This document shows, in pieces, positions 23,117 to 32,045 of a DNA stretch of 64,000 nucleotides. The notes under the pieces were generated by a model. The model worked only from the letters and a program-made list of their open reading frames with translations, made no database searches and had not been told where the DNA came from. The DNA lies in assembly GCF_019430885.1 (NCBI RefSeq), contig NZ_JAHYBZ010000003.1, positions 310,001 through 374,000 of the forward strand. The letters run 5' to 3'. The stretch comes from Roseomonas alba (GTDB lineage Bacteria > Pseudomonadota > Alphaproteobacteria > Acetobacterales > Acetobacteraceae). The translations under genes and the position numbers were made by a program. How positions within the stretch are numbered: the stretch's first letter is position 1; every line of letters starts with the position of its first letter.

Positions 23117-23884
23117 GTGTCCATCGCCCTTGACGACCCGGCGCCGACCGCGAATTCACCACGGCAAACCGGCCGGCTGTGGGCGGTCGTCACGGTGATG
23201 GCAGTCGCCGGCCTCGGCTTCGCCGCGGGCTTCGGCACGGCGCGGTTGCAGACGGCCGCGCAGCCATCCGGCGCGCTGGCGGCGTCGGCCGCGCCCGCGG
23301 CAGGCCCGCCTGATCCTATCGCAAGCCCCGATGCCGCCCCGCCAGTCGCCATGCTCCAGCCCGGCCGCGTCTCCGATTCGGAGGCGCTGCTGCGGACGGC
23401 AGCGGCGTTGCGCGACGCGCTGCGGGCAGGCGAACCCTATGCGGCGCCGCTGGACGTCATGCTCGCGCAGCCCGGCGGGGCCGAGGCACTGGCGCCGCTG
23501 CGCGAGCCATTGCTGGCGGGCGCTGCCGGCGCACCGGACCGGCCGACGCTCGCCGCGCAGCTCGACGGCATCACGCTGAGCATCCTGGCGCTGGACGACG
23601 TTGAACCGGCTGGCTGGTCCGGCCGGATGGTGCAGCGTCTAATCCTGCTGCTGCCGGGCGACAGCCGCGCCGCCCGCCAGCAGCGCCGCGACGCCGCCTT
23701 CACCGCCGCCCGTGCCGCGGCATCACGCGGTGCGCTGGATGAGGCCGTGCTTGCGCTCGCACCGCTGGACCCCGAGACCGCCGGCGCCTTCTCGAGCTGG
23801 ATCGACGCCGCGCGGCAACGCCTCGCGCTCGACCAGCTCGCCGATCGCGTGGCGGTGCTGGCGCTCGACCACGCCTATCACTGA
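23117..23884 (+). CDS. Single-TM protein with helical C-terminal domain, function unknown
   Basis: 255 aa, GTG start preceded by GAGGAG. One TM helix ~22-44 (W-A-V-V-T-V-M-A-V-A-G-L-G-F-A-A-G-F-G), a Pro/Ala-rich linker to ~80, then a helical domain with S-E-A-L-L-R-T-A-A-A-L-R-D-A-L-R-A-G-E-P-Y-A, a pattern that resembles the C-terminal domain of mitofilin-like COG4223 proteins of alphaproteobacteria, though this one lacks their long coiled coil and is not next to hemD. It is divergent from the TPR-like gene. A role at the inner membrane/periplasm is inferred. Confidence 0.65.
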   Translation: MSIALDDPAPTANSPRQTGRLWAVVTVMAVAGLGFAAGFGTARLQTAAQPSGALAASAAPAAGPPDPIASPDAAPPVAMLQPGRVSDSEALLRTAAALRDALRAGEPYAAPLDVMLAQPGGAEALAPLREPLLAGAAGAPDRPTLAAQLDGITLSILALDDVEPAGWSGRMVQRLILLLPGDSRAARQQRRDAAFTAARAAASRGALDEAVLALAPLDPETAGAFSSWIDAARQRLALDQLADRVAVLALDHAYH

Positions 23885-23936
23885 AGCAATGCGTGGCGAT
23901 GACGCCGACTTGCCAGGCTGCCTCAGCGTGACGCCA

Positions 23937-25184
23937 TCAGGCCGACGGGACGTTGGCGCGTCGATACGGAAGCTCAAGCGTGATCATCCAGCACACGGCC
24001 AGCATGACAGTAGCCCCGATCAGGCAGACCGGGAGCCCGCCCCAGCCATACAGCAGGCCGGACAGCAGCGTACCGCCGAACCGTCCCGCGGCGTTGGCGG
24101 CGTAGTAGAAGCCGACATCCTCCGCCGCCTTCTCGCTGCCGGCATAGGCGAGCACGAGATAGGAGTGGACGGAGGAGTTTACGGCGAAGAGCACGCCGAA
24201 GACGCAGAGTCCAACCGGCACGAAGAGGTCGGCCCGCGGTGCACCGGCCAGCATCATCGCCGCGAGCAGCGCGGGCACGGCAGCTAGCGCCAGCGACCAT
24301 CCACGTGCCGCCGGGACCTCAGCCGAGAGCCCGTCGTCGCTGCGTCGGACCAGCGCTGGCGCACTCGCCTGGATCACGCCGTAGCCGATCGTCCAGACAG
24401 CAAGGAACCCGCCCACCATCGTGAACGTCCAGCCGGAGGCGTAGAGGAATACCGGCAACCCCACGACAAACCACACGTCGCGCGCACCGAACAGGAAGAC
24501 GCGCGCGGCGGCCAGCAGGTTCACGCCGCGGCTCTTGCCAAAGAGCTCCTTCGCTGTCCGCGACGCCTTCGCCCTGCCCATCATCGGCGGCAGGGCCGTG
24601 ACGACCCCGAGCAGCACCGCGAGCAGGGCGGCCGCCATGGCCCAGAGCGCGCCGCGGAAGCCCAGCGCCTCGAGCAGCAGGCCCCCCAGGAAGAAGCCCG
24701 CGCCCTTCATCGCGTTCTTGCTGCCGGTGAAGAAGGCGACCCACCTGAACAGCCGTCCGGAGGCATCGCCCGCCGTCAGCTTGATCGCGGATTTGGATGC
24801 GGTCTTGGTCAGGTCCTTTGCCACGCCGCAGACGCCCTGCGCCACGACGACCCACGCCACGGACAACGCCGCGCCCCAGTCGGGGGAGACCGCCGAGAGC
24901 AGCAGGAAGCCCAGGATCTGCGTGATCAGCCCCACAGCCAGCATGCGCGCGATGCCGAACCGCGTCGCCAGCCAGCCGCCGATCAGGTTCGCGCCGATCC
25001 CGGCCGCCTCGTAGAGCAGGAACAGGAAGGCCAGCGTGAAAGGCGAATAGCCGAGCCGGAAGAAATGCAGCAGCACCAGCATCCGCAGCGCGCCGTCGGT
25101 CAGCGTGAAGCCCCAATAGGCCAGCGTGACGATGAGGTAGTTGCGCGTCCCGTGCGATGCCGCGGCGGCGGTGCTGCTGCTCAT
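23937..25184 (-). CDS. arsJ: Organoarsenical efflux MFS transporter ArsJ
   Basis: 415 aa, 12 predicted TM helices. It matches ArsJ: N-Y-L-I-V-T-L-A-Y-W-G-F-T-L-T-D-G-A-L-R-M-L-V-L-L-H-F at the start, and K-D-L-T-K-T-A-S-K-S-A-I-K near residue 120. ArsJ exports 1-arseno-3-phosphoglycerate, which then breaks down to arsenate outside the cell. The adjacent GAPDH gene, ending 4 nt from this start, makes that substrate. It is last of three genes in an operon led by an ArsR-ArsC fusion. Start at 25184 is chosen for the conserved N-terminus; the frame extends upstream inside the GAPDH gene. Confidence 0.95.
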   Translation of the reverse strand: MSSSTAAAASHGTRNYLIVTLAYWGFTLTDGALRMLVLLHFFRLGYSPFTLAFLFLLYEAAGIGANLIGGWLATRFGIARMLAVGLITQILGFLLLSAVSPDWGAALSVAWVVVAQGVCGVAKDLTKTASKSAIKLTAGDASGRLFRWVAFFTGSKNAMKGAGFFLGGLLLEALGFRGALWAMAAALLAVLLGVVTALPPMMGRAKASRTAKELFGKSRGVNLLAAARVFLFGARDVWFVVGLPVFLYASGWTFTMVGGFLAVWTIGYGVIQASAPALVRRSDDGLSAEVPAARGWSLALAAVPALLAAMMLAGAPRADLFVPVGLCVFGVLFAVNSSVHSYLVLAYAGSEKAAEDVGFYYAANAAGRFGGTLLSGLLYGWGGLPVCLIGATVMLAVCWMITLELPYRRANVPSA

Positions 25185-25188
25185 GGCG

Positions 25189-26232
25189 TCAGATCCCGGC
25201 AGCCTGCATGTGGCAGGCGAGATCCACCATGCGGCAGGCGTAGCCCATCTCGTTGTCGTACCAGGCATAGACCTTCAGCAGGGTTCCATCGGTCACCATC
25301 GTGCTCGGCGCATCGACGATGCTGCTGCGCGTGTCCCGGGCATAGTCGGCCGAGACCAGGGGTCGCTCCTCATAGCCGAGGATACCGGCAAGCGGGCCAT
25401 CCGCGGCGCCGCGGAACAGCGCGTTGACTTCCTCGACGCTCGTCTCGCGCCGCATCTCGAAGACGCAATCGGTGAGCGAGGCGTTCAGCACCGGCGCACG
25501 CACCGCATGGCCGTTCAGCTTGCCCTTGAGCTCCGGATAGATCAACGCGATAGCGGTGGCACTGCCCGTGGTCGTCGGCTGCAGGCTCAGCATCGCCGAA
25601 CGCGCCCGCCGCAGATCCTTGTGCGGCGCGTCGGTCACCACATTGGTGTTGGTCGGATCGTGGATCGTGGTGATCTGGCCATGACGGATGCCGATCGCCT
25701 CATGCACCACCTTCACCACCGGGGCGAGGCAGTTCGTGGTGCAGGAGGCCGCGGTGACGATCGGGTATCGCCCGGGATCGTAGAGCTGCTCGTTCACGCC
25801 CACGACGACATTCAGCACGCTGTCGAACTTCACCGGGGCCGCCACGATGACGCGCTTCGCGCCACGGTCGAGATGACCCTGGAGCGTCGCGGGCGTGAGG
25901 AAGCGGCCGGTGCATTCCAGCACCAGCTCGACACCCAGATCCCCCCACGGGATGTCACCGGGGCTGGGATGCTCGCTGAAGCCCAGGCGGCGGTTGCCGA
26001 TGGCAATGGCGGCATTGTCCTCGACGCTGATCGGCGTGCGCCAGCGCCCCTGGACACTGTCGAACTCGACCAGGTGCGCCGTGGCGGCGGCACCGCCCTT
26101 GACTTCGTTCATGTGCACGATGTCGAGGCGGTTTCCCTTGCGCGGGTCCTCGGCGGGACGCTCGGCAGCGCCCATCGCGGCGCGCAGGGCGAGCCGACCG
26201 ATGCGGCCCATCCCGTTGATGCCGACCCTCAT
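25189..26232 (-). CDS. ArsJ-associated glyceraldehyde-3-phosphate dehydrogenase
   Basis: 347 aa. N-terminal NAD motif [10 protein letters not shown] and catalytic C164 in S-C-T-T-N-C; the late Y-D-N-E-M-G-Y motif is present. In arsenic operons this GAPDH uses arsenate in place of phosphate to form 1-arseno-3-phosphoglycerate, which ArsJ exports. It is separate from the glycolytic gap gene: it sits inside the ars operon, with its ATG overlapping the ArsR-ArsC stop and its stop 4 nt before arsJ. Confidence 0.94.
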   Translation of the reverse strand: MRVGINGMGRIGRLALRAAMGAAERPAEDPRKGNRLDIVHMNEVKGGAAATAHLVEFDSVQGRWRTPISVEDNAAIAIGNRRLGFSEHPSPGDIPWGDLGVELVLECTGRFLTPATLQGHLDRGAKRVIVAAPVKFDSVLNVVVGVNEQLYDPGRYPIVTAASCTTNCLAPVVKVVHEAIGIRHGQITTIHDPTNTNVVTDAPHKDLRRARSAMLSLQPTTTGSATAIALIYPELKGKLNGHAVRAPVLNASLTDCVFEMRRETSVEEVNALFRGAADGPLAGILGYEERPLVSADYARDTRSSIVDAPSTMVTDGTLLKVYAWYDNEMGYACRMVDLACHMQAAGI

Positions 26233-27089
26233 GCGCGTGCGCCGGCGGCGAGCGGCTGCGCCAGTTCGTCGATGCGCGCCTTCAGCGCCATACGGTCCAG
26301 CGTGCCGAATGGAAGGCTGGTGAAGATCCTGAGGCGACGATGCAGCGCCGCATAGAGCTCGTTCAGCAACGTCGCCCGCTCCGTCGCGCTGCCGGAGAAT
26401 TTCGCCGGATCGGGCAGCGGCCAGGCCGCGGTGACGTGAGTGCCCTCGAAATCAGGGCAGGCCTGGAGGTTCAGCGTGTCGCAAAGGGCGATGACGAAAT
26501 CCATGCGCGGCGCGCCGGGCCCTGTGAACTCATCCCAGGATTTCGAGCGCAGCCCGGCGACGTCATGGCCAAGCCCCCTGAGCTGCGCCAGCACCTCCGG
26601 CAGCGGGCCGGTCTGAAGCGGGGCCGAGCCGGCCGAGAAGGCGTGGAACTGGCCTCCCGGCATGCTGTTCAGGATCGCCTCGGCCATGATCGAGCGGGCG
26701 GAATTGTGGGTGCACAGGAACAGGACATTGAAGGTCGCCGGTTTCATCCGAGCGGTCTCCCCATGGGTTTCGAAGAGGCGATGGAGGTCGCCGCAGCGCG
26801 CCGGATCGCCGTCGCAGCAGGCATCGGCGAGAAAGGCGAGAAGGGCGCGCAAGCGATCGACCTGCGCCGCGTAAATCAGGCTGCGCCCCTGGCGGGTCGC
26901 GGCGATCAGCCCGGCCTGCTCCAGGGCGCGGAGATGGAAGGACAGCGTCGACGGCGGGACACCGAGTCGTGCCGCGACATCACCCGCGGCGAGGCCGCTC
27001 GGCCCGGCCCCCAGCAGGGCGCGCAGCAGATCAAGACGTGTCTCCTGGCCCAGGGCACCGAAGGCGAGGGCGGCTTCCAACGATTCCAT
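26229..27089 (-). CDS. ArsR-family repressor fused to LMW-PTP type arsenate reductase (ArsR-ArsC)
   Basis: 286 aa. Residues 1-100 form an ArsR winged helix ([25 protein letters not shown]), with C91-C92 and C99 after the wing, resembling the As(III)-sensing cysteines of the A. ferrooxidans-type ArsR. Residues ~118-286 form an arsenate reductase of the low-molecular-weight phosphatase fold: C126-T-H-N-S-A-R is the CX5R loop, with C203 and C211 as relay cysteines. The protein can therefore sense arsenite and make it from arsenate. It is first in the operon; its stop overlaps the GAPDH start, and an operator touches the start codon. Confidence 0.93.
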   Translation of the reverse strand: MESLEAALAFGALGQETRLDLLRALLGAGPSGLAAGDVAARLGVPPSTLSFHLRALEQAGLIAATRQGRSLIYAAQVDRLRALLAFLADACCDGDPARCGDLHRLFETHGETARMKPATFNVLFLCTHNSARSIMAEAILNSMPGGQFHAFSAGSAPLQTGPLPEVLAQLRGLGHDVAGLRSKSWDEFTGPGAPRMDFVIALCDTLNLQACPDFEGTHVTAAWPLPDPAKFSGSATERATLLNELYAALHRRLRIFTSLPFGTLDRMALKARIDELAQPLAAGARA

Positions 27090-27090
27090 A

Positions 27091-27108
27091 ATTCGACAAT
27101 ACTCGAAT
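27091..27108. promoter_or_regulatory. Candidate ArsR operator
   Basis: ATTCGA, a 6-nt spacer, then TCGAAT: an exact inverted repeat beginning one base upstream of the ArsR-ArsC start codon. AT-rich repeats of this form are typical ArsR sites, and the position suits autorepression of the whole ars operon. Confidence 0.65.
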
Positions 27109-27289
27109 CGTTTGGTCAGACACGAGAAGTTTCGATGACAACGGCGCCGACGATTTGTCCCGATGGGTCATGAAGACTGCGGCACGCGCACCACCGGAGC
27201 GGCATGACGGCACCGCGCGACTCCCTTGCATACGCGGCGCATACAGATAACAATCGCTCAGCGAATAGGCGTTTGTGCGACGCCAGATG

Positions 27290-27340
27290 AGTAAGCGCGC
27301 TCTACTTGATCGAATTGATCGAATTTTGTGCGCTTGCTCA
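27290..27340. promoter_or_regulatory. Repeat cluster upstream of the hydantoinase operon
   Basis: GAGTAAGCGC (27290-27299) and GCGCTTGCTC (27331-27340) are inverted copies with one mismatch. Between them the 9-mer GATCGAATT occurs twice in direct tandem (27309-27326). The cluster lies ~50 nt before hyuA. It is a candidate site for the GntR regulator encoded at the other end of the operon; this is not proven. The rest of the 27109-27387 gap holds no gene I can support. Confidence 0.45.
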
Positions 27341-27387
27341 CGCCTGCTGTGTTGCTGCGGTCCCCTTCGATCGGGTGAGGAGTCCAG

Positions 27388-29442
27388 ATGGCTTGGCGGA
27401 TTGGCGTCGATTCCGGCGGAACCTTTTGCGACATATGCCTGTTCGAGGAAGAGAGCGGCGAGGTCGCCGTCTGGAAGGTGTCATCGACACCTGACGACCC
27501 TTCCCGCGGCATCGCCGCCGGCGTGCAGGAAGGCCTCGCGAATGTCGGTGCTGCGCCGGGATCGGCCGGGTATTTCGGCCATGGCACGACCGTCGGCACC
27601 AATGCGCTGATCCAGCATCGCGGGGTGCGCACCGGCCTGATCACCACGGACGGCTTCCGCGACCTGCTGGAGATCGGGCGCCAGAAGCGACCCGATCTCT
27701 ACGACCTGCAGGTCGACAAGCCGCTCGTCCTGGTCTCCCGCGATCTTCGCATCGAGGTGCCGGAGCGCGTCCGCCACGACGGCAGCGTGGAGACGACGCT
27801 CGACGAGGCGACGCTGCGCGCCGCCGCGCGGCGGCTGCGGGATGCCGGGGTGAAGGCGGTGGCCATATGCTTCCTCTACGGCTTCGTGCGCCCGGAACAC
27901 GAGGCCCTGGCGAGCCGCATCGTCGCCGAGGAGCTGCCCGACGCCTTCATCAGTGTCGGCCATGAGGTCGCCCCGGAATTCCGCGAGTTCGAACGGGTCT
28001 CGACCGCCGTGGTGAACGCCTATCTCGGCCCGGTCATGCAGGGCTACATCCGCCGCCTGGCGGGACGGCTGGCGGATCTCGGCATCGCCACGCCGCCCCA
28101 TCTGACGCAGTCGAATGGCGGCGTGATCGGCTTCGACCAGGCCGCGCGCCTGCCTGTCCGCACCGTACTCTCCGGCCCCTCGACCGGCGTCGTCGCGGCG
28201 CAGGAACTCGGGCGCATGGTGGGGATCGGCGACCTCATCACCTTCGACATGGGTGGCACCAGCACCGATGTCGCGCTGCTGAAGGACGGCCAGTGCCGCC
28301 TGACCGGCGAGGCCATCGTCCATGGCTATCCGATCAAGGCACCGATGCTCGACATCCACACGGTCGGCGCCGGCGGCGGATCCATCGCCCATGTCGATTC
28401 CGGCGGCCTGCTGAAGGTCGGCCCGCGCAGCTGCGGCGCCTTCCCGGGCCCCGTCTGCTATGACCAGGGCAACACCGAGCCGGCGACCACCGACGCCAAC
28501 GTCGTGCTGCAGACGCTGAACCCGACGCACCTGCTCGGCGGCCGCATGGCGGTCCGGCAGGACCTGGCGAAGGAGGCGATCGGACGGCTGGCCGAGACAC
28601 TCGGCCTCGGCCTGATGGAGACGGCGCAGGGCATCCTGTCCGTCGTGACGGCAAACATGGCGCGCGCCATCCGGGTGATCTCGGTCCAGCGCGGCCACGA
28701 TCCGCGCGACTACACGCTGGTCGCCTTCGGCGGCGCCGGACCGCTGCATGCGGCGCGCCTGGCACGGGAACTCGAGATCCGCCGCATCCTGGTGCCGCGC
28801 AACCCGGGCATCCTGTGCGCCATGGGTCTGCTGCTGACCGACCTGCGCGCGGATTTCGCCGCCACCCGCCTCACCGTGCTGGATGATGCGGCGGCCCCGA
28901 CGGTGGAGGACGCCTTCGCCGAGCTCGCCCAGCGCGCCGAGCAATGGTTCACGGAGGAGCATATCCCCGAGGATCGCCGCGCCACGTTGCGCACTGTGGA
29001 CATGCGCTATGCCGGGCAGAACTACGAGTTGCCGGTCGAACTGCCGCCAGGCCCGGTCACTGCGGCGAGCCTCCAGGCGCTGGCCGACGGCTTCGCCGAG
29101 GCGCATCGCCGGCAATACGGCTTCGTCGATGCCGAAGGCACGGTGCAGCTCGTCACCTTCCGGCTCGAAGCGACGGGCCTCGTCGCGAAGGCCAACTTCG
29201 TACCGCAGCCCGATGCGGGACCGGATGCGGCCCCGGCCCTGATCGGTCATCGCGATGTGTGGATGCCCGAGGCGGGCGGCTGGGTCTCCTGCCCCCTCTA
29301 CGACCGTGCCGCGCTGCGCGCCGGAAACCGCATCGCCGGCCCGGCGATCATCGAGCAGATGGACGCGACCACCGTCCTGCTGCCCGGCATGACCGCCCTG
29401 GTCGAGCCCTATCTCAACCTCATCCTGGAGTTCCCGGCATGA
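27388..29442 (+). CDS. hyuA: Hydantoinase/oxoprolinase family protein, HyuA-type subunit
   Basis: 684 aa. N-terminal hydantoinase_A_N with the phosphate-binding loop V-D-S-G-G-T-F-C-D (residues 7-15) and hydantoinase_A with the second nucleotide motif T-F-D-M-G-G-T-S-T-D-V-A near residue 290 and G-A-G-G-G-S-I-A near 328. HyuA works with HyuB in ATP-dependent opening of hydantoins, 5-oxoproline or N-methylhydantoin; some members are acetone carboxylase-like. GAGGAG precedes the ATG. It is the first gene of a seven-gene operon and overlaps hyuB by ATGA. Confidence 0.94.
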   Translation: MAWRIGVDSGGTFCDICLFEEESGEVAVWKVSSTPDDPSRGIAAGVQEGLANVGAAPGSAGYFGHGTTVGTNALIQHRGVRTGLITTDGFRDLLEIGRQKRPDLYDLQVDKPLVLVSRDLRIEVPERVRHDGSVETTLDEATLRAAARRLRDAGVKAVAICFLYGFVRPEHEALASRIVAEELPDAFISVGHEVAPEFREFERVSTAVVNAYLGPVMQGYIRRLAGRLADLGIATPPHLTQSNGGVIGFDQAARLPVRTVLSGPSTGVVAAQELGRMVGIGDLITFDMGGTSTDVALLKDGQCRLTGEAIVHGYPIKAPMLDIHTVGAGGGSIAHVDSGGLLKVGPRSCGAFPGPVCYDQGNTEPATTDANVVLQTLNPTHLLGGRMAVRQDLAKEAIGRLAETLGLGLMETAQGILSVVTANMARAIRVISVQRGHDPRDYTLVAFGGAGPLHAARLARELEIRRILVPRNPGILCAMGLLLTDLRADFAATRLTVLDDAAAPTVEDAFAELAQRAEQWFTEEHIPEDRRATLRTVDMRYAGQNYELPVELPPGPVTAASLQALADGFAEAHRRQYGFVDAEGTVQLVTFRLEATGLVAKANFVPQPDAGPDAAPALIGHRDVWMPEAGGWVSCPLYDRAALRAGNRIAGPAIIEQMDATTVLLPGMTALVEPYLNLILEFPA

Positions 29443-31091
29443 GCACAGCGCTGAAGCTCGACCACGTCGCGGTGGATCCGATTACGGTCGAGGTCATCGG
29501 TTCCGCCCTGTCCTCCATCACCGAGGAGATGGGCGAGGCGCTGGTGCGCGCCAGCCATTCGACGAACATCAAGGAAAGGCGGGACTGCTCGACCGCGCTG
29601 TTCGACCCCTCGGGCGCGACGCTCTGCCAGGCCGAGCACATCCCGATGCATCTCGGCAGCTTCATCGACATGCTGCCGCACATCCTCAAGCGCCATCCGG
29701 TCGACCAGATCCGCCCCGGCGACGTCTTCATCGGCAACGATGCCTATGAGGGCGGCGGCACCCATCTGCCGGATTTCGTCCTGGCCGAACCGATATTCGA
29801 TGGCGGGCAGATCGTCGCCTGGGCGGTGAATACGGCCCATCACGCCGATTTCGCCGATCGCGGCCATGCCCACATCTTCCAGGAAGGCCTGCGCATCCCG
29901 CCAATCCGGCTCTATCGCGCCGGAGAATTGCAGCAGGATGTGCAGGAGCTGATCCTGCTGAACTGCCAGGTCCCGCGCGAGCGCCTGTCCGACCTGCGCG
30001 CGCAGATGGCGGCCAACCGGCTCGGGGTGCTGCGCATGCAGGCGCTCTGCGCCAAATACGGCCGCGACGTGGTCCTCGCCGCCGGCGATGCCTTGCAGGA
30101 CTACGCCGAGCGCAAGATGCGCGCCGGCATCAACGCGATCCCCGACGGCACCTATCGCTTCAATGACGTGTACGAGAACCCGGAGATCGACAACGAGCTC
30201 GCCTTCTCCTGCGAGATCACCGTCGCCGGCGACACCATGCATCTGCACTTCGATGCGCCGCCGCAGGTCCGCGCCGGGCTCAACATGACGCATACGGCGC
30301 TGCTGGCGACCGTCTACTACGCGGTGAAATGCCTGGTGGACCCAACCGTGCTGCCCAATGCGGGGCTGGCGCGCCCCCTGACCGTGACGGCCACCGAGGG
30401 CACCGTCGTCAATTGCAGCTACCCCGCGGCGGTCAATGGCCGCTGCAGCACCTGCCAGCGCGTGGTGGACCTCGTCTTCGGCGCCCTCGCCCCGGCGGTG
30501 CCGGATCGCGTCATCGCCGCGACGAACGGTGCCAACACGGTGGCGCATTTCGCCGGCACCAATCCGGACGGCTCGTCCTGGATCTACCTCGAGACCATCG
30601 GCGGCGGCTCCGGCGCTCGTGCGACCAAGGACGGGCTCGACGGCGTTCAGGTGCACATGACCAACACCTCGAACCTGCCAGTCGAGGCACTGGAGAACGA
30701 GTATCCGCTGACCCTGATGCGGTACGAGCTGGTGGACGGCTCGGGCGGTGCCGGCGCCCATCGCGGCGGCATGGGGCTGCGCCGCGTCTACCGCGCCGAG
30801 GCTCCGTGCCGCCTGCGCCTCGACGGCTCGCGCATGCGGACCTCGCCCTGGGGGCTGGCCGGCGGCCTCGACGGTGCGCGCGCCGTCATCGAGGCCGGCG
30901 ACCTGCCCTATGACCATGGTCTCGTGCTGATGAAGGCGGGCGATGTGCTGTCCATCGTCACCGCCGGGGGCGGCGGCTATGGCTCGCCTGAGCGGCGCGA
31001 TCCGGCACTGGTCGCGCGCGACATCGCCGAGGGCCGGCTGACCCGCGATGCGGCGCGGCTGATCTATCCGCAAGCGGCGCTGGACGGCTGA
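29439..31091 (+). CDS. hyuB: Hydantoinase/oxoprolinase family protein, HyuB-type subunit
   Basis: 550 aa, the usual length. Recognised by D-P-I-T-V-E-V-I-G-S-A-L near residue 15, D-V-F-I-G-N-D-A-Y-E-G-G-G-T-H-L-P-D, V-N-T-A-H-H-A-D and the C-terminal G-G-G-S-G-A-R-A-T-K-D-G and S-I-V-T-A-G-G-G-G-Y-G-S-P. It partners HyuA in ATP-driven ring opening of a cyclic amide. Start ATG 29439 overlaps the hyuA stop. The ABC permease gene starts 6 nt after its stop, so substrate import and ring opening are cotranscribed. Confidence 0.94.
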   Translation: MSTALKLDHVAVDPITVEVIGSALSSITEEMGEALVRASHSTNIKERRDCSTALFDPSGATLCQAEHIPMHLGSFIDMLPHILKRHPVDQIRPGDVFIGNDAYEGGGTHLPDFVLAEPIFDGGQIVAWAVNTAHHADFADRGHAHIFQEGLRIPPIRLYRAGELQQDVQELILLNCQVPRERLSDLRAQMAANRLGVLRMQALCAKYGRDVVLAAGDALQDYAERKMRAGINAIPDGTYRFNDVYENPEIDNELAFSCEITVAGDTMHLHFDAPPQVRAGLNMTHTALLATVYYAVKCLVDPTVLPNAGLARPLTVTATEGTVVNCSYPAAVNGRCSTCQRVVDLVFGALAPAVPDRVIAATNGANTVAHFAGTNPDGSSWIYLETIGGGSGARATKDGLDGVQVHMTNTSNLPVEALENEYPLTLMRYELVDGSGGAGAHRGGMGLRRVYRAEAPCRLRLDGSRMRTSPWGLAGGLDGARAVIEAGDLPYDHGLVLMKAGDVLSIVTAGGGGYGSPERRDPALVARDIAEGRLTRDAARLIYPQAALDG

Positions 31092-31097
31092 CCCGCG

Positions 31098-32045
31098 ATG
31101 TGGGTGCTGCGGCGGATCGGCGTCGCCCTGGTCCTGGTCTGGATCGTGGCCAGCGTGGTCTTCCTCGCGATCCGCCTGGTGCCCGGCGATCCGGCCGAGA
31201 TCATGCTGAGCCAGGGCGGCGTCTCGCCCGATGCCGCGGTGGTCGCCGAGCTGCGCGACCAGCTCGGCCTCGACCGGTCGATCTGGGACCAGTACCGGGC
31301 CAACTTCCAGGGGCTGCTCTCCGGCGATCTCGGCGTCTCCCTCACCGATCAGGCCTCAGTTTCCGGCCAGGTCTTCGCCCGTCTGCCGCGAACGCTGGAA
31401 CTGATCGCCGTCGCGGCGCTGGTCTCCGTGCTGACCGGCATTCCGCTCGGCCTGCTTGCGGCGCTGCGCCGCGGCGGCTGGTTCGACCGCCTCGCCATGG
31501 GTCTCGCGGGGCTGTCACTGTCGGTCCCGGTCTTCGTCGTCGGCACGCTGCTGGTGCTGGTCTTCGCGCAATGGCTGGCCCTGCTGCCGGCGGGCGGGTT
31601 CACGCCCTTCCGGACCGATCCGACGCGGCACGTGGCTCAGGTGCTGATGCCGGCGATCACCATCGCCTCCAGCCTCGCGCCGGTGCTGTTCGGCATGACC
31701 CGTGCGGCGGTGATCGACGTGATCACCCGCGACCATGTCCGCACCGCCCGGGCCAAGGGCGTCGCCCCAGCGGGCGTCGTGCTGCGTCATGTGCTGCGCA
31801 ACGCGCTGATCCCGGTCGTCACGGTGCTCGCCCTGCATCTGGGCACGCTGCTCGGCGGCACCGTGCTGGTCGAATACGTCTTCAACTATCCGGGCCTGTC
31901 GGGGCTGCTCGTCGATGCGGTGAATGCGCGCGACTATCCGATGGTGCAGGGCGTGGTCCTGGTGATCTCGGTGCTTTTCGTGGCGCTGAACCTGACGATG
32001 GACCTGGTCTATGGCGTCCTCGACCCGCGGGTGCGGCGGGCATGA
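31098..32045 (+). CDS. ABC transporter permease, DppB/OppB type
   Basis: 315 aa, six hydrophobic segments. Opens W-V-L-R-R-I-G-V-A-L-V-L-V-W-I-V-A-S-V-V-F, with R-L-V-P-G-D-P-A-E-I-M near residue 33. The coupling loop E-A-x-like element appears as H-V-R-T-A-R-A-K-G-V near residue 213, and V-E-Y-V-F-N-Y-P-G-L is near 260. It forms the channel with the permease half of the next, fused protein and imports peptides or related amides delivered by the family-5 binding protein. It ends with an ATGA overlap. Confidence 0.94.
   Translation: MWVLRRIGVALVLVWIVASVVFLAIRLVPGDPAEIMLSQGGVSPDAAVVAELRDQLGLDRSIWDQYRANFQGLLSGDLGVSLTDQASVSGQVFARLPRTLELIAVAALVSVLTGIPLGLLAALRRGGWFDRLAMGLAGLSLSVPVFVVGTLLVLVFAQWLALLPAGGFTPFRTDPTRHVAQVLMPAITIASSLAPVLFGMTRAAVIDVITRDHVRTARAKGVAPAGVVLRHVLRNALIPVVTVLALHLGTLLGGTVLVEYVFNYPGLSGLLVDAVNARDYPMVQGVVLVISVLFVALNLTMDLVYGVLDPRVRRA

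Noticed and set aside
27481..29250. 589-codon open frame antisense to hyuA
   Set aside because: Shadow frame; HyuA on the plus strand has intact nucleotide motifs and operon context.
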